Shown: positions 40,469 through 52,500 of the stretch, piece after piece | Layout: every line of letters starts with the position of its first letter | Position numbering within the stretch: the first letter of the stretch is position 1 | NCBI GenBank assembly: GCA_004431415.1 | Contig: QPMI01000010.1 | Coordinates: forward strand, 124,001-188,000 | DNA length: 64,000 nucleotides | Origin: Cyanophora paradoxa | Lineage: Eukaryota > Glaucocystophyceae > Cyanophorales > Cyanophoraceae | Direction of reading: 5' to 3' | The notes under the pieces: model-generated | The model's input: only the letters and a program-made list of their open reading frames with translations | What the model was told of the DNA's origin: nothing | Database searches by the model: none | Translations under genes and position numbers: made by a program

Positions 40469-42599
40469 CTACCTCCGCGTGCCCTTGCCCTTCGAGGCGG
40501 TGGTACGCCGCGCCGTGGCGCTCGCGGCGTTCGTGGCCGTCCCGAAGAGCCCGGGCGAGCCGGCCGCCGGGGTACCGAACGCGGGCGTCGAGGCCGCCCC
40601 GAACAGACCGCCCGTGGTCGAGGCGGGGGTACCGAAAGCCGGCGTCGAGGAGCCGAAGAGGCCCCCCGTGGCGGGCGGCGTCGACGCGGTACCCGTGGCG
40701 CCTCCGAAGAGGGAGGGGGTCGTGGAGCCGGCGGGGGTGCCGAAAAGGCCGCCGGTAGTGGTAGTCGGGGCGGGGGTAGAGGGGGTGGAGAGGCCGAAGA
40801 ACGATCCCGTGGGGGCGGGGGTGGTCGAGGTACCCCCCAGGGAGAAGGGGCTGGATGTGGGGGCTCCGAAGGGGCTGGCGGCGGGGGCGGCGGGGGTGGC
40901 GGCCGGCGGGTTCGCGCCGGGGAGGAGGGCCGCCGGCTGCGACGACCCGAAGCCTGCGCCGAAAGTCTGAGCGGGGCGTGGAGAGGTGCGGGAGGGTACA
41001 GCCGCACCGATGTAGAGGGGCTTCTTCGCAACAGCGGAGGGTAGGGGCGCGTCGAAGGGGTTCGGGGCGTCTGTACCCGCCAGCGCCATGTTCCGAAGGT
41101 ACCCCTCCTTCAGATCCTGTACCCGGTCGTGCACCTGGGCGACCTGGGGGCGGGGGAAGGGGCTCGGGCGGGGCAGGGGGCGGCGCGGGACGGGGGGGTG
41201 GAGGGCGTGGGGGGTACCTGAGCGGCAACCTTCACGAAGAGCTCGTGCTGGTTCTTCATGATGAGCTTGAGCGCTGCGCCGCGCGGCAGCGTCGGGCTCG
41301 CGCGCGAGGACGGCACGAAGCAAAGGCGGCGGGCGGCGGCGGCGGGCGGGCGGGCGGACCGTGGGGCGAGTGCGCGTGTCCTCCCGCCTTCGACGCGGCG
41401 ACGTGCCGCTCGAGCTCCTCTATTTGGAGGCGGATGAGCCGCATTCGCTCCCTGAAGCTCGCCTCCATCTCCCAGTAGTACCTGGCGCGACCGCGCGCGC
41501 CCGGTCGGTGCGCTGCGGGCGGCGGCGCCGGCGGCGGCAGCGGAGCAGGAGCAAGAGGAGGACGGGAGCGGATGCGCACTTGGATGGGAGGTACATGGGA
41601 GGTGCGGCGTAGGCGGCGGGGTTGGACTTGGCGTGGACGGTGCGGGCGGCCGTGTCGGCGTGGTCGATCACGCGGCGCGCTTCCTGCTTCAAGTCCAACA
41701 CAATCTTTCGCTCTCGTTCGATCCAGTTAAGCGCCGCACTCGCCGCCTGCAGGCGGCCTTCAGCGGCCGCGGCGGCGCCGCGGGGCGGGCGGCCGGGCGG
41801 GCGCTGGCCTGCGACAAGCTCTCGACCTGCTGCTTGATCTTGCTCAGCTCTTCGTTCTGTTTCTTCTCGCCCAGCTCCACGATAATCTGCTTCTGCTGTT
41901 TCCGGAAGGTCCTGAACAAGCGCGCGTCAGGCTAGGGCCCGAGCGGAGAAAGGAACGGGTGGCGCACTCAAACTCCTCGAGCTGCTTCTTGTAGTTCTCC
42001 GGCAGGTCCTGGGGAGAGCCGCGCGCTCAAGATACCTGCAGGGCGCGCGAGGCAAAAGGAGAGGCGCACGGCGAAGCGCATGGGGCCCCAGTTGACGGGC
42101 GCCGGCGCGGGGGCTGGCTGGCCCAGCTGCTGCTGCTGCTGCCCGAACAAGCCGAAGGAAGAGCCGCCCCCGAATGGGTTCGAAGTGTTCGCAGCGGTAG
42201 CGGCGGGCGTGGAGAATGAGAAAGTGGAAGTGGAAGGCGCCGCTGCTGGTGCCGCGGTGCCGAAGCTGAACGAGGACGTCGTGGTTGCGGGCTGCTGCGT
42301 TGCAGGGGTTGAGGAGAAGGAAAACGAAGGGGTGGATGTGGTCGTTGCAGCCGCGGGCGCCGACGAGGTGCCGCCGAAACTGAACGAGGACGTGGCTGTC
42401 GCCGCGGGCGCTGCAGGCGTCGAAGTTCCGAAGCTAAAGGAGCTCGCTGGCTGCGCCGGTGCCGGCGTGCTCGTTCCGAAGCTAAAGGAGGGGGTGCTCG
42501 CGGGCTGGCTCGCGGCCGGCGCGGCCGTGCCGAAGCTGCAGCGGCGCGGTTAGCATGCTTGAGGCGTTCTCTGCGCGAGCGGGCGCCGCACCTGAACAT
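40469..42599 (-). CDS. NUP58: FG-repeat nucleoporin NUP58/NUP45
   Basis: A tiny first exon (ATG TTC AG at 42599-42592) joins the next to give MFSFGTAAPAASQPAS. The N-terminal third is FG-rich, with SFSFGT repeats and FGLFGQQQQQLGQPAPAP. The coiled-coil core follows over small exons: ENYKKQLEEFE, TFRKQQKQIIVELGEKKQNE, LNWIERERKIVLDLKQEARR, YYWEMEASFRERMRLIRLQI with EELERHVAASKAG, then LKLIMKNQHELFVKVAAQV and AQVHDRVQDLKEGYLRNMAL. The YYWEME...IEELE and HELFVKVAAQVxxVHxxVxxLKExYL stretches match NUP58 of the central NUP62-NUP58-NUP54 channel complex. The tail again carries FG motifs (GGLFGTP, SLFGGAT, GGLFGSSTPAFG) and ends ASKGKGTRR at 40469. It divides from POLE3 across a 129-bp spacer. Confidence 0.9.
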
Positions 42600-42728
42600 C
42601 GCGCGATCGACCGCTGCACCTCGCCCCCGAACGCGTACCCCGCAAACGGCGGGAACTCGCCGGGAAGTCAAAAACGTGGCTTGCGAGCGGGCGGCGGCAC
42701 CGGGAACGTCGAGACGCAGTAGCTGCAG
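42600..42728. promoter_or_regulatory. Compact bidirectional promoter, NUP58 and POLE3
   Basis: Only 129 bp separate the two divergent ATGs. No TATA box seen. Both genes encode nuclear housekeeping proteins, so co-expression from this spacer is plausible but untested. Confidence 0.45.
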
Positions 42729-43488
42729 ATGGCCGACGACGAGGAGGAGCTGAAGCCGAAGGCGACAGGGAGCGCGCCAGACATCTCGGAGTATGAGCTG
42801 CCAAAGAGCGTGATCCTGCGCCTCATCAAGGACGCTACCGATGGGGATGTCAATGTGCGCTTCGCGCTGCGGCGCAAGTACTGGTCGCTGACCTCGCATC
42901 GCGCAGGTGGCCAAGGACGCCAAGTCGGCCTTCGCGAGGGCATGTAGGTGAGGCTGCGGCGAGCGCTGGCTATCTGTTAGCTGCGCAATGATCGCTGACG
43001 CGCCCCGCCCGCAGCGTCTTCATCCTGTACCTCACAGCAACGTCCGCGCCCCTGTGCAGCGAAGCCATCCGCTCCGCTTGCGCCGACGGCGCTTGTCTCG
43101 CAGAGCAAACGACATAGCAAAGGAGCGGGGCAAGAACCAGCTCTCGGCAGACCACGTCCTGGCGGCGCTGGACGAGCTAAACTTCCCCGACCTGCGGGAG
43201 CAGCTCAAGAGCTTCCTCGACAGTGCGCGCGCGCGCGCGCTGCGAATCCGCCGCCGATCTCGGAGCTCAGGCGCCGCCCCGCGCGCAGCGTTCCGGGAAG
43301 AGCAATCCGCGAAGAAGAAGGCAGCGAAGGAGCGGAAGCAGCAGGAGAAGGCCGCGGCGGGCGGCGGCGAGGAAAAGGCGGCGGAGGCCGAGGGCGAGGG
43401 CGGCGAGGGCGGCGAGGAGGACGGCGACGGCGACGCGGAGGCCGAGCATGCCTCGGGGGCGGAGGGAGGCGACGCGGACGACTCGTAG
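42729..43488 (+). CDS. POLE3: DNA polymerase epsilon subunit 3 / histone-fold protein (DPB3-type)
   Basis: Spliced protein: MADDEEELKPKATGSAPDIS, then the histone fold ELPKSVILRLIKDATDGDVN, VAKDAKSAFARACS, VFILYLTAT, ANDIAKERGKNQLSADHVLA and ALDELNFPDLREQLKSFLD. This is the H2B/NF-YB-like fold of POLE3, which pairs with POLE4 in DNA polymerase epsilon and in CHRAC-type remodelling complexes. The four introns are short (about 35-70 bp) and phase-consistent; one begins with a weak GTCCGC donor near 43044. After the fold comes a charged tail: FREEQSAKKKAAKERKQQEK, then an extended Glu/Gly/Asp-rich stretch ending DADDS at 43488. An acidic tail is normal for POLE3. No residues of the fold appear missing. 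Confidence 0.9.
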
Positions 43489-43595
43489 ATGGGGGTACAG
43501 CGACCGAGTCGACGTCGACACCGCACGCGAACCGATCACTGTTATGTATAGTAGGACAATAGCAACTACACCCCCTTCGCATAACGCTGACTAGA

Positions 43596-46500
43596 CTAGG
43601 ATACATGCGCGTGCGCCTGCGTGTGGGGCGCGCCCTCACGGCCAGTCTGCGGCGAGCGCCGGGGCGTCAGCGGCCCGAGAGGGATGCATGCAGGGGGAGG
43701 GGAGCGGCGCCGCGCACAGAAGCCGGGCCCCGGCGTCTCCTCGCCGCCCTTTTCGACGCGCTTTGTGGCCATACTGAACGCCGGCCCGCTGGGGTCCGCG
43801 GGGGTACCGTACGCCCCCGGCCTGCCGTGACGTCACGACCATGCAGAGCATTTAAGAGACAAACAGGCGGAGCGTACCCCGGAGTGGGATCGGTCTGGCC
43901 CTCGGGATGGCGCCCCGTAATGCTGTACGCGACGCCGGGGTCCAGGGGCCAAAGGTACTGGCCGGGCCCTGGGCCGGTGTCGCCCGCGTTCGGGTCCGGC
44001 GAGCGGGCCCGGAGCGTGTACGAGGGGCCGCCCGGCGCCGCCGGCTGCCCGTACGCTCCCGGCCCCGGCACCACCTCCTTCGACGCCGGGTCGCCCGCCT
44101 TGCCCACGATCGTGTAGCTGGGCGTCGTCGGCCGCTCCTGCGGGTTGTACGCCCCTGCGCCCCCGCCGTCGGCCCTCCCGCGGCGGCGCTGGCGGCCCTG
44201 CGCCCCGCACCTGGCCCCGGCGACACGTCCGATGCGCCGCCATCCGCGTGCCGCGCCGCCATCGAGAACGCCGGCCCGCCCGGCGCCGCCGGCTGCCCGT
44301 ACGCTCCGGGCCCCGGCACCACCTCCTTCGACGCCGGTCGCCCGCCTTGCCCACGATCGTGTAGCTGGGCGTCGTCGGCCGCTCCTGCGGGTTGTACGCC
44401 CCTGCGCCCTGCCGTCGGCCCTCCCGTGGCGGCGCTGGCGGCCCTGCGCCCCGCACCTGGCCCGGCGACACGTCCGATGCGCCGCCATCCGCGTGCCGCG
44501 CCGCCATCGAGAACGCCGGCCCGCCCGGCGCCGCCGGCTGCCCGTACGCTCCGGGCCCGGCACGACCTCCTTCGACGCCGGGTCGCCCGCCTTGCCCACG
44601 ATCGTGTAGCTGGGCGTCGTCGGCCGCTCCTGCGGGTTATACGCCCCTGCGCCCCCGCCGTCGGCCCTCCCGCGGCGGCGCTGGCGGCCCTGCGCCCCGC
44701 ACCTGGCCCGGCGACACGTCCGATGCGCCGCCATCCGCGTGCCGCGCCGCCATCGAGAACGCCGGCCCGCCGGCGCCGCCGGCTGCCCGTACGCTCCGGG
44801 CCCCGGCACCACCTCCTTCGACGCCGGGTCGCCCGCCTTGCCCACGATCGTGTAGCTGGGCGTCGTCGGCCGCTCCTGCGGGTTATACGCCCTGCGCCCC
44901 GCCGTCGGCCCTCCCGCGGCGGCGCTGGCGGCCCTGCGCCCCGCACCTGGCCCCGGCGACACGTCCGATGCGCCGCCATCCGCGTGCCGCGCCGCCATCG
45001 AGAACGCCGGCCCGCCCGGCGCCGCCGGCTGCCCGTACGCTCCGGGCCCGGCACGACCTCCTTCGACGCCGGGTCGCCCGCCTTGCCCACGATCGTGTAG
45101 CTGGGCGTCGTCGGCCGCTCCTGCGGGTTGTACGCCCTGCGCCCTGCCGTCGGCCCTCCCGTGGCGGCGCTGGCGGCCCTGCGCCCGCACCTGGCCCCGG
45201 CGACACGTCCGATGCGCCGCCATCCGCGTGCCGCGCCGCCATCGAGAACGCCGGCCCGCCGGCGCCGCCGGCTGCCCGTACGCTCCCGGCCCCGGCACCA
45301 CCTCCTTCGACGCCGGGTCGCCCGCCTTGCCCACGATCGTGTAGCTGGGCGTCGTCGGCCGCTCCTGCGGGTTGTACGCCCTGCGCCCCGCCGTCGGCCC
45401 TCCGCGGCGGCGCTGGCGGCCCTGCGCCCGCACCTGGCCCCGGCGACACGTCCGATGCGCCGCCATCCGCGTGCCGCGCCGCCATCGAGAACGCCGGCCC
45501 GCCCGGCGCCGCCGGCTGCCCGTACGCTCCCGGCCCCGGCACCACCTCCTTCGACGCCGGGTCGCCCGCCTTGCCCACGATCGTGTAGCTGGGCGTCGTC
45601 GGCCGCTCCTGCGGGTTGTACGCCCCTGCGCCCCCGCCGTCGGCCCTCCCGCGGCGGCGCTGGCGGCCCTGCGCCCCGCACCTGGCCCCGGCGACACGTC
45701 CGATGCGCCGCCATCCGCGTGCCGCGCCGCCATCGAGAACGCCGGCCCGCCCGGCGCCGCCGGCTGCCCGTACGCTCCGGCCCCGGCACCACCTCCTTCG
45801 ACGCCGGGTCGCCCGCCTTGCCCACGATCGTGTAGCTGGGCGTCGTCGGCCGCTCCTGCGGGTTGTACGCCCCTGCGCCCCCGCCGTCGGCCCTCCCGCG
45901 GCGGCGCTGGCGGCCCTGCGCCCCGCACCTGGCCCCGGCGACACGTCCGATGCGCCGCCATCCGCGTGCCGCGCCGCCATCGAGAACGCCGGCCCGCCCG
46001 GCGCCGCCGGCTGCCCGTACGCTCCGGGCCCCGGCACGACCTCCTTCGACGCCGGGTCGCCCGCCTTGCCCACGATCGTGTAGCTGGGCGTCGTCGGCCG
46101 CTCCTGCGGGTTGTACGCCCCTGCGCCCCTGCCGTCGGCCCTCCCGTGGCGGCGCTGGCGGCCCTGCGCCCCGCACCTGGCCCGGCGACACGTCCGATGC
46201 GCCGCCATCCGCGTGCCGCGCCGCCATCGAGAACGCCGGCCCGCCCGGCGCCGCCGGCTGCCCGTACGCTCCGGGCCCCGGCACCACCTCCTTCGACGCC
46301 GGGTCGCCCGCCTTGCCCACGATCGTGTAGCTGGGCGTCGTCGGCCGCTCCTGCGGGTTGTACGCCCCTGCGCCCCTGCCGTCGGCCCTCCCGTGGCGGC
46401 GCTGGCGGCCCTGCGCCCCGCACCTGGCCCCGGCGACACGTCCGATGCGCCGCCATCCGCGTGCCGCGCCGCCATCGAGAACGCCGGCCCGCCCGGCGCC

Positions 46501-49500
46501 GCCGGCTGCCCGTACGCTCCGGGCCCGGCACGACCTCCTTCGACGCCGGGTCGCCCGCCTTGCCCACGATCGTGTAGCTGGGCGTCGTCGGCCGCTCCTG
46601 CGGGTTGTACGCCCCTGCGCCCCTGCCGTCGGCCCTCCCGTGGCGGCGCTGGCGGCCCTGCGCCCCGCACCTGGCCCCGGCGACACGTCCGATGCGCCGC
46701 CATCCGCGTGCCGCGCCGCCATCGAGAACGCCGGCCCGCCCGGCGCCGCCGGCTGCCCGTACGCTCCGGGCCCGGCACCACCTCCTTCGACGCCGGGTCG
46801 CCCGCCTTGCCCACGATCGTGTAGCTGGGCGTCGTCGGCCGCTCCTGCGGGTTGTACGCCCCTGCGCCCCTGCCGTCGGCCCTCCCGTGGCGGCGCTGGC
46901 GGCCCTGCGCCCCGCACCTGGCCCCGGCGACACGTCCGATGCGCCGCCATCCGCGTGCCGCGCCGCCATCGAGAACGCCGGCCCGCCCGGCGCCGCCGGC
47001 TGCCCGTACGCTCCGGGCCCCGGCACCACCTCCTTCGACGCCGGGTCGCCCGCCTTGCCCACGATCGTGTAGCTGGGCGTCGTCGGCCGCTCCTGCGGGT
47101 TGTACGCCCCTGCGCCCCTGCCGTCGGCCCTCCCGTGGCGGCGCTGGCGGCCCTGCGCCCCGCACCTGGCCCCGGCGACACGTCCGATGCGCCGCCATCC
47201 GCGTGCCGCGCCGCCATCGAGAACGCCGGCCCGCCGGCGCCGCCGGCTGCCCGTACGCTCCCGGCCCGGCACCACCTCCTTCGACGCCGGGTCGCCCGCC
47301 TTGCCCACGATCGTGTAGCTGGGCGTCGTCGGCCGCTCCTGCGGGTTGTACGCCCCTGCGCCCCCGCCGTCGGCCCTCCCGCGGCGGCGCTGGCGGCCCT
47401 GCGCCCCGCACCTGGCCCCGGCGACACGTCCGATGCGCCGCCATCCGCGTGCCGCGCCGCCATCGAGAACGCCGGCCCGCCCGGCGCCGCCGGCTGCCCG
47501 TACGCTCCCGGCCCCGGCACCACCTCCTTCGACGCCGGGTCGCCCGCCTTGCCCACGATCGTGTAGCTGGGCGTCGTCGGCCGCTCCTGCGGGTTGTACG
47601 CCCCTGCGCCCCTGCCGTCGGCCCTCCCGTGGCGGCGCTGGCGGCCCTGCGCCCCGCACCTGGCCCCGGCGACACGTCCGATGCGCCGCCATCCGCGTGC
47701 CGCGCCGCCATCGAGAACGCCGGCCCGCCCGGCGCCGCCGGCTGCCCGTACGCTCCGGGCCCCGGCACCACCTCCTTCGACGCCGGGTCGCCCGCCTTGC
47801 CCACGATCGTGTAGCTGGGCGTCGTCGGCCGCTCCTGCGGGTTGTACGCCCCTGCGCCCCTGCCGTCGGCCCTCCCGTGGCGGCGCTGGCGGCCCTGCGC
47901 CCCGCACCTGGCCCCGGCGACACGTCCGATGCGCCGCCATCCGCGTGCCGCGCCGCCATCGAGAACGCCGGCCCGCCCGGCGCCGCCGGCTGCCCGTACG
48001 CTCCGGGCCCCGGCACCACCTCCTTCGACGCCGGGTCGCCCGCCTTGCCCACGATCGTGTAGCTGGGCGTCGTCGGCCGCTCCTGCGGGTTGTACGCCCC
48101 TGCGCCCCGCCGTCGGCCCTCCCGCGGCGGCGCTGGCGGCCCTGCGCCCGCACCTGGCCCCGGCGACACGTCCGATGCGCCGCCATCCGCGTGCCGCGCC
48201 GCCATCGAGAACGCCGGCCCGCCCGGCGCCGCCGGCTGCCCGTACGCTCCCGGCCCCGGCACCACCTCCTTCGACGCCGGGTCGCCCGCCTTGCCCACGA
48301 TCGTGTAGCTGGGCGTCGTCGGCCGCTCCTGCGGGTTGTACGCCCCTGCACCCCCGCCGTCGGCCCTCCCGCGGCGGCGCTGGCGGCCCTGCGCCCGCAC
48401 CTGGCCCGGCGACACGTCCGATGCGCCGCCATCCGCGTGCCGCGCCGCCATCGAGAACGCCGGCCCGCCCGGCGCCGCCGGCTGCCCGTACGCTCCGGGC
48501 CCGGCACCACCTCCTTCGACGCCGGGTCGCCCGCCTTGCCACGATCGTGTAGCTGGGCGTCGTCGGCCGCTCCTGCGGGTTGTACGCCCCTGCGCCCCCG
48601 CCGTCGGCCCTCCTCGGCGGCGCTGGCGGCCCTGCGCCCGCACCTGGCCCCGGCGACACGTCCGATGCGCCGCCATCCGCGTGCCGCGCCGCCATCGAGA
48701 ACGCCGGCCCGCCCGGCGCCGCCGGCTGCCCGTACGCTCCCGGCCCGGCACGACCTCCTTCGACGCCGGGTCGCCCGCCTTGCCCACGATCGTGTAGCTG
48801 GGCGTCGTCGGCCGCTCCTGCGGGTTGTACGCCCCTGCGCCCCCGCCGTCGGCCCTCCCGCGGCGGCGCTGGCGGCCCTGCGCCCCGCACCTGGCCCCGG
48901 CGACACGTCCGATGCGCCGCCATCCGCGTGCCGCGCCGCCATCGAGTACGCCGGCCCGCCCGGCGCCGCCGGCTGCCCGTACGCTCCGGGCCCCGGCACC
49001 ACCTCCTTCGACGCCGGGTCGCCCGCCTTGCCCACGATCGTGTAGCTGGGCGTCGTCGGCCGCTCCTGCGGGTTGTACGCCCCTGCGCCCCCGCCGTCGG
49101 CCCTCCCGCGGCGGCGCTGGCGGCCCTGCGCCCCGCACCTGGCCCCGGCGACACGTCCGATGCGCCGCCATCTGCGTGCCGCGCCGCCATCGAGAACGCC
49201 GGCCCGCCCGGCGCCGCCGGCTGCCCGTACGCTCCGGGCCCCGGCACGACCTCCTTCGACGCCGGATCGCCCGCCTTGCCCACGATCGTGTAGCTGGGCG
49301 TCGTCGGCCGCTCCTGCGGGTTGTACGCCCCTGCGCCCCCGCCGTCGGCCCTCCCGCGGCGGCGCTGGCGGCCCTGCGCCCCGCACCTGGCCCCGGCGAC
49401 ACGTCCGATGCGCCGCCATCCGCATGCCGCGCCGCCATCGAGAACGCCGGCCCGCCCGGCGCCGCCGGCTGCCCGTACGCTCCGGGCCCCGGCACGACCT

Positions 49501-52500
49501 CCTTCGACGCCGGGTCGCCCGCCTTGCCCACGAGAGTGAACGCCGGAGCCCCGCTCTTGTCGTTCGGGTTGTACGCCCCTGCGCCCAGCCGCGTCAACGG
49601 AAATCCTCGACAGCTCTTTTCTCGCCCAAGCCACGTACCCGGCCCAGGCGACAGATCCGTCGACCCCGTGTCGACGTATCGCGCCGCCATCGAGTACGCC
49701 GGCCCGCCCGGCGCCGCCGGCTGCCCGTACGCTCCGGGCCCCGGCACGACCTCCTTCGACGCCGGGTCGCCCGCCTTGCCCACGAGAGTGAACGCCGGAG
49801 CCCCGCTCTTGTCGTTCGGGTTGTACGCCCCTGCGCCCAGCCGCGTCAACGGAAATCCCCAACAGCTCTCTACCCGCCGCAGCCACGTACCCGGCCCAGG
49901 CGACAGATCCGTCGACCCCGTGTCGACGTATCGCGCCGCCATCGAGTACGCGGGCCCGCCCGGCGCCGCCGGCTGCCCGTACGCTCCGGGCCCCGGCACG
50001 ACCTCCTTCGACGCCGGGTCGCCCGCCTTGCCCACGAGGGTGAACGCCGGAGCCCCGCTCTTGTCGTTCGGGTTGTACGCCCCTGCGCCCAGCCGCGTCA
50101 ACGGAAATCCCCAACAGCTCTCTACCCGCCGCAGCTGCGTACCCGGCCCAGGCGACAGATCCGTCGACCCCGTGTCGACGTACCGCGCCGCCATCGAGTA
50201 CGCCGGCCCGCCCGGTGCCGCCGGCTGCCCGTACGCTCCGGGCCCCGGCACGACCTCCTTCGACGCCGGGTCGCCCGCCTTGCCCACGAGAGTGAACGCC
50301 GGAGCCCCGCTCTTGTCGTTCGGGTTGTACGCCCCTGCGCCCAGCCGCGTCAACGGAATTGCCCAACCGCTCTTTCCCCGCCGCAGCTGCGCACCCGGCC
50401 CAGGCGACAGATCCGTCGACCCCGTGTCGACGTATCGCGCCGCCATCGAGTACGCCGGCCCGCCCGGCGCCGCCGGCTGCCCGTACGCTCCGGGCCCCGG
50501 CACGACCTCCTTCGACGCCGGGTCGCCCGCCTTGCCCACGAGAGTGAACGCCGGAGCCCCGCTCTTGTCGTTCGGGTTGTACGCCCCTGCGCCCAGCCGC
50601 GTCAACGGAATTGTCCAACAGCTCTCTCCCCGCCGCAGCCGCGTACCCGGCCCAGGCGACAGATCCGTCGACCCCGTGTCGACGTATCGCGCCGCCATCG
50701 AGTACGCCGGCCCGCCCGGCGCCGCCGGCTGCCCGTACGCCCCCGGCCCTGGCACGACCTCCTTCGACGCCGGGTCGCCCGCCTTGCCCACGAGAGTGAA
50801 CGCCGGAGCCCCGCTCTTGTCGTTCGGGTTGTACGCCCCTGCGCCCAGCCGCGTCAACGGAAATCCCCAACAGCTCTTTTCCCGCCGCAGCTGCGTACCC
50901 GGCCCAGGCGACAGATCCGTCGACCCCGTGTCGACGTATCGCGCCGCCATCGAGTACGCCGGCCCGCCAGGCGCCGCCGGCTGCCCGTACGCTCCGGGCC
51001 CCGGCACGACCTCCTTCGACGCCGGGTCGCCCGCCTTGCCCACGAGAGTGAACGCCGGAGCCCCGCTCTTGTCATTCGGGTTGTACGCCCCTGCGCCCAG
51101 CCGCGTCAACGGAAATCCCCAACAGCTCTCTCCCCGCCGCAGCTGCGTACCCGGCCCAGGCGACAGATCCGTCGACCCCGTGTCGACGTATCGCGCCGCC
51201 ATCGAGTACGCCGGCCCGCCCGGCGCCGCCGGCTGCCCGTACGCCCCCGGCCCTGGCACGACCTCCTTCGACGCCGGGTCGCCCGCCTTGCCCACGAGAG
51301 TGAACGCCGGAGCCCCGCTCTTGTCGTTCGGGTTGTACGCCCCTGCGCCCAGCCGCGTCAACGGAAATCCTCGACAGCTCTCTCCCCGCCGCAGCTGCGT
51401 ACCCGGCCCAGGCGACAGATCCGTCGACCCCGTGTCGACGTATCGCGCCGCCATCGAGTACGCCGGCCCGCCAGGCGCGGCTGGCTGCCCGTACGCTCCG
51501 GGCCCCGGCACGACCTCCTTCGACGCCGGGTCGCCCGCCTTGCCCACAAGTGTGTAGGCCGGAGTCCCTGGCCTCTGGACGGGGTTGTACGCCCCTGCGC
51601 CCAGCCGCGTTAACGGACTTGCCCAACCGCTCTTTCCCCGCCGCAGCCGCGTACCCGGCCCAGGCGACAGATCCGTCGACCCCGTGTCGACGTATCGCGC
51701 CGCCATCGAGTACGCCGGCCCGCCCGGCGCCGCCGGCTGCCCGTACGCCCCCGGCCCTGGCACGACCTCCTTCGACGCCGGGTCGCCCGCCTTGCCCACG
51801 AGAGTGAACGCCGGAGCCCCGCTCTTGTCGTTCGGGTTGTACGCCCCTGCGCCCAGCCGCGTCAACGGAAATCCTCGACAGCTCTTTTCCCGCCGCAGCT
51901 GCGTACCCGGCCCAGGCGACAGATCCGTCGACCCCGTGTCGACGTATCGCGCCGCCATCGAGTACGCCGGCCCGCCAGGCGCCGCCGGCTGCCCGTACGC
52001 TCCGGGCCCCGGCACGACCTCCTTCGACGCCGGGTCGCCCGCCTTGCCCACGAGAGTGAACGCCGGAGCCCCGCTCTTGTCGTTCGGGTTGTACGCCCCT
52101 GCGCCCAGCCGCGTCAACGGAAATCCCCAACAGCTCTCTCCCCGCCGCAGCCACGTACCCGGCCCAGGCGACAGATCCGTCGACCCCGTGTCGACGTATC
52201 GCGCCGCCATCGAGTACGCCGGCCCGCCCGGCGCCGCCGGCTGCCCGTACGCCCCCGGCCCCGGCACGACCTCCTTCGACGCCGGGTCGCCCGCCTTGCC
52301 CACGAGAGTGAACGCCGGAGCCCCGCTCTTGTCGTTCGGGTTGTACGCCCCTGCGCCCAGCCGCGTCAACGGAAATCCTCGACAGCTCTCTACCCGCCGC
52401 AGCTGCGTACCCGGCCCAGGCGACAGATCCGTCGACCCCGTGTCGACGTATCGCGCCGCCATCGAGTACGCCGGCCCGCCAGGCGCGGCTGGCTGCCCGT

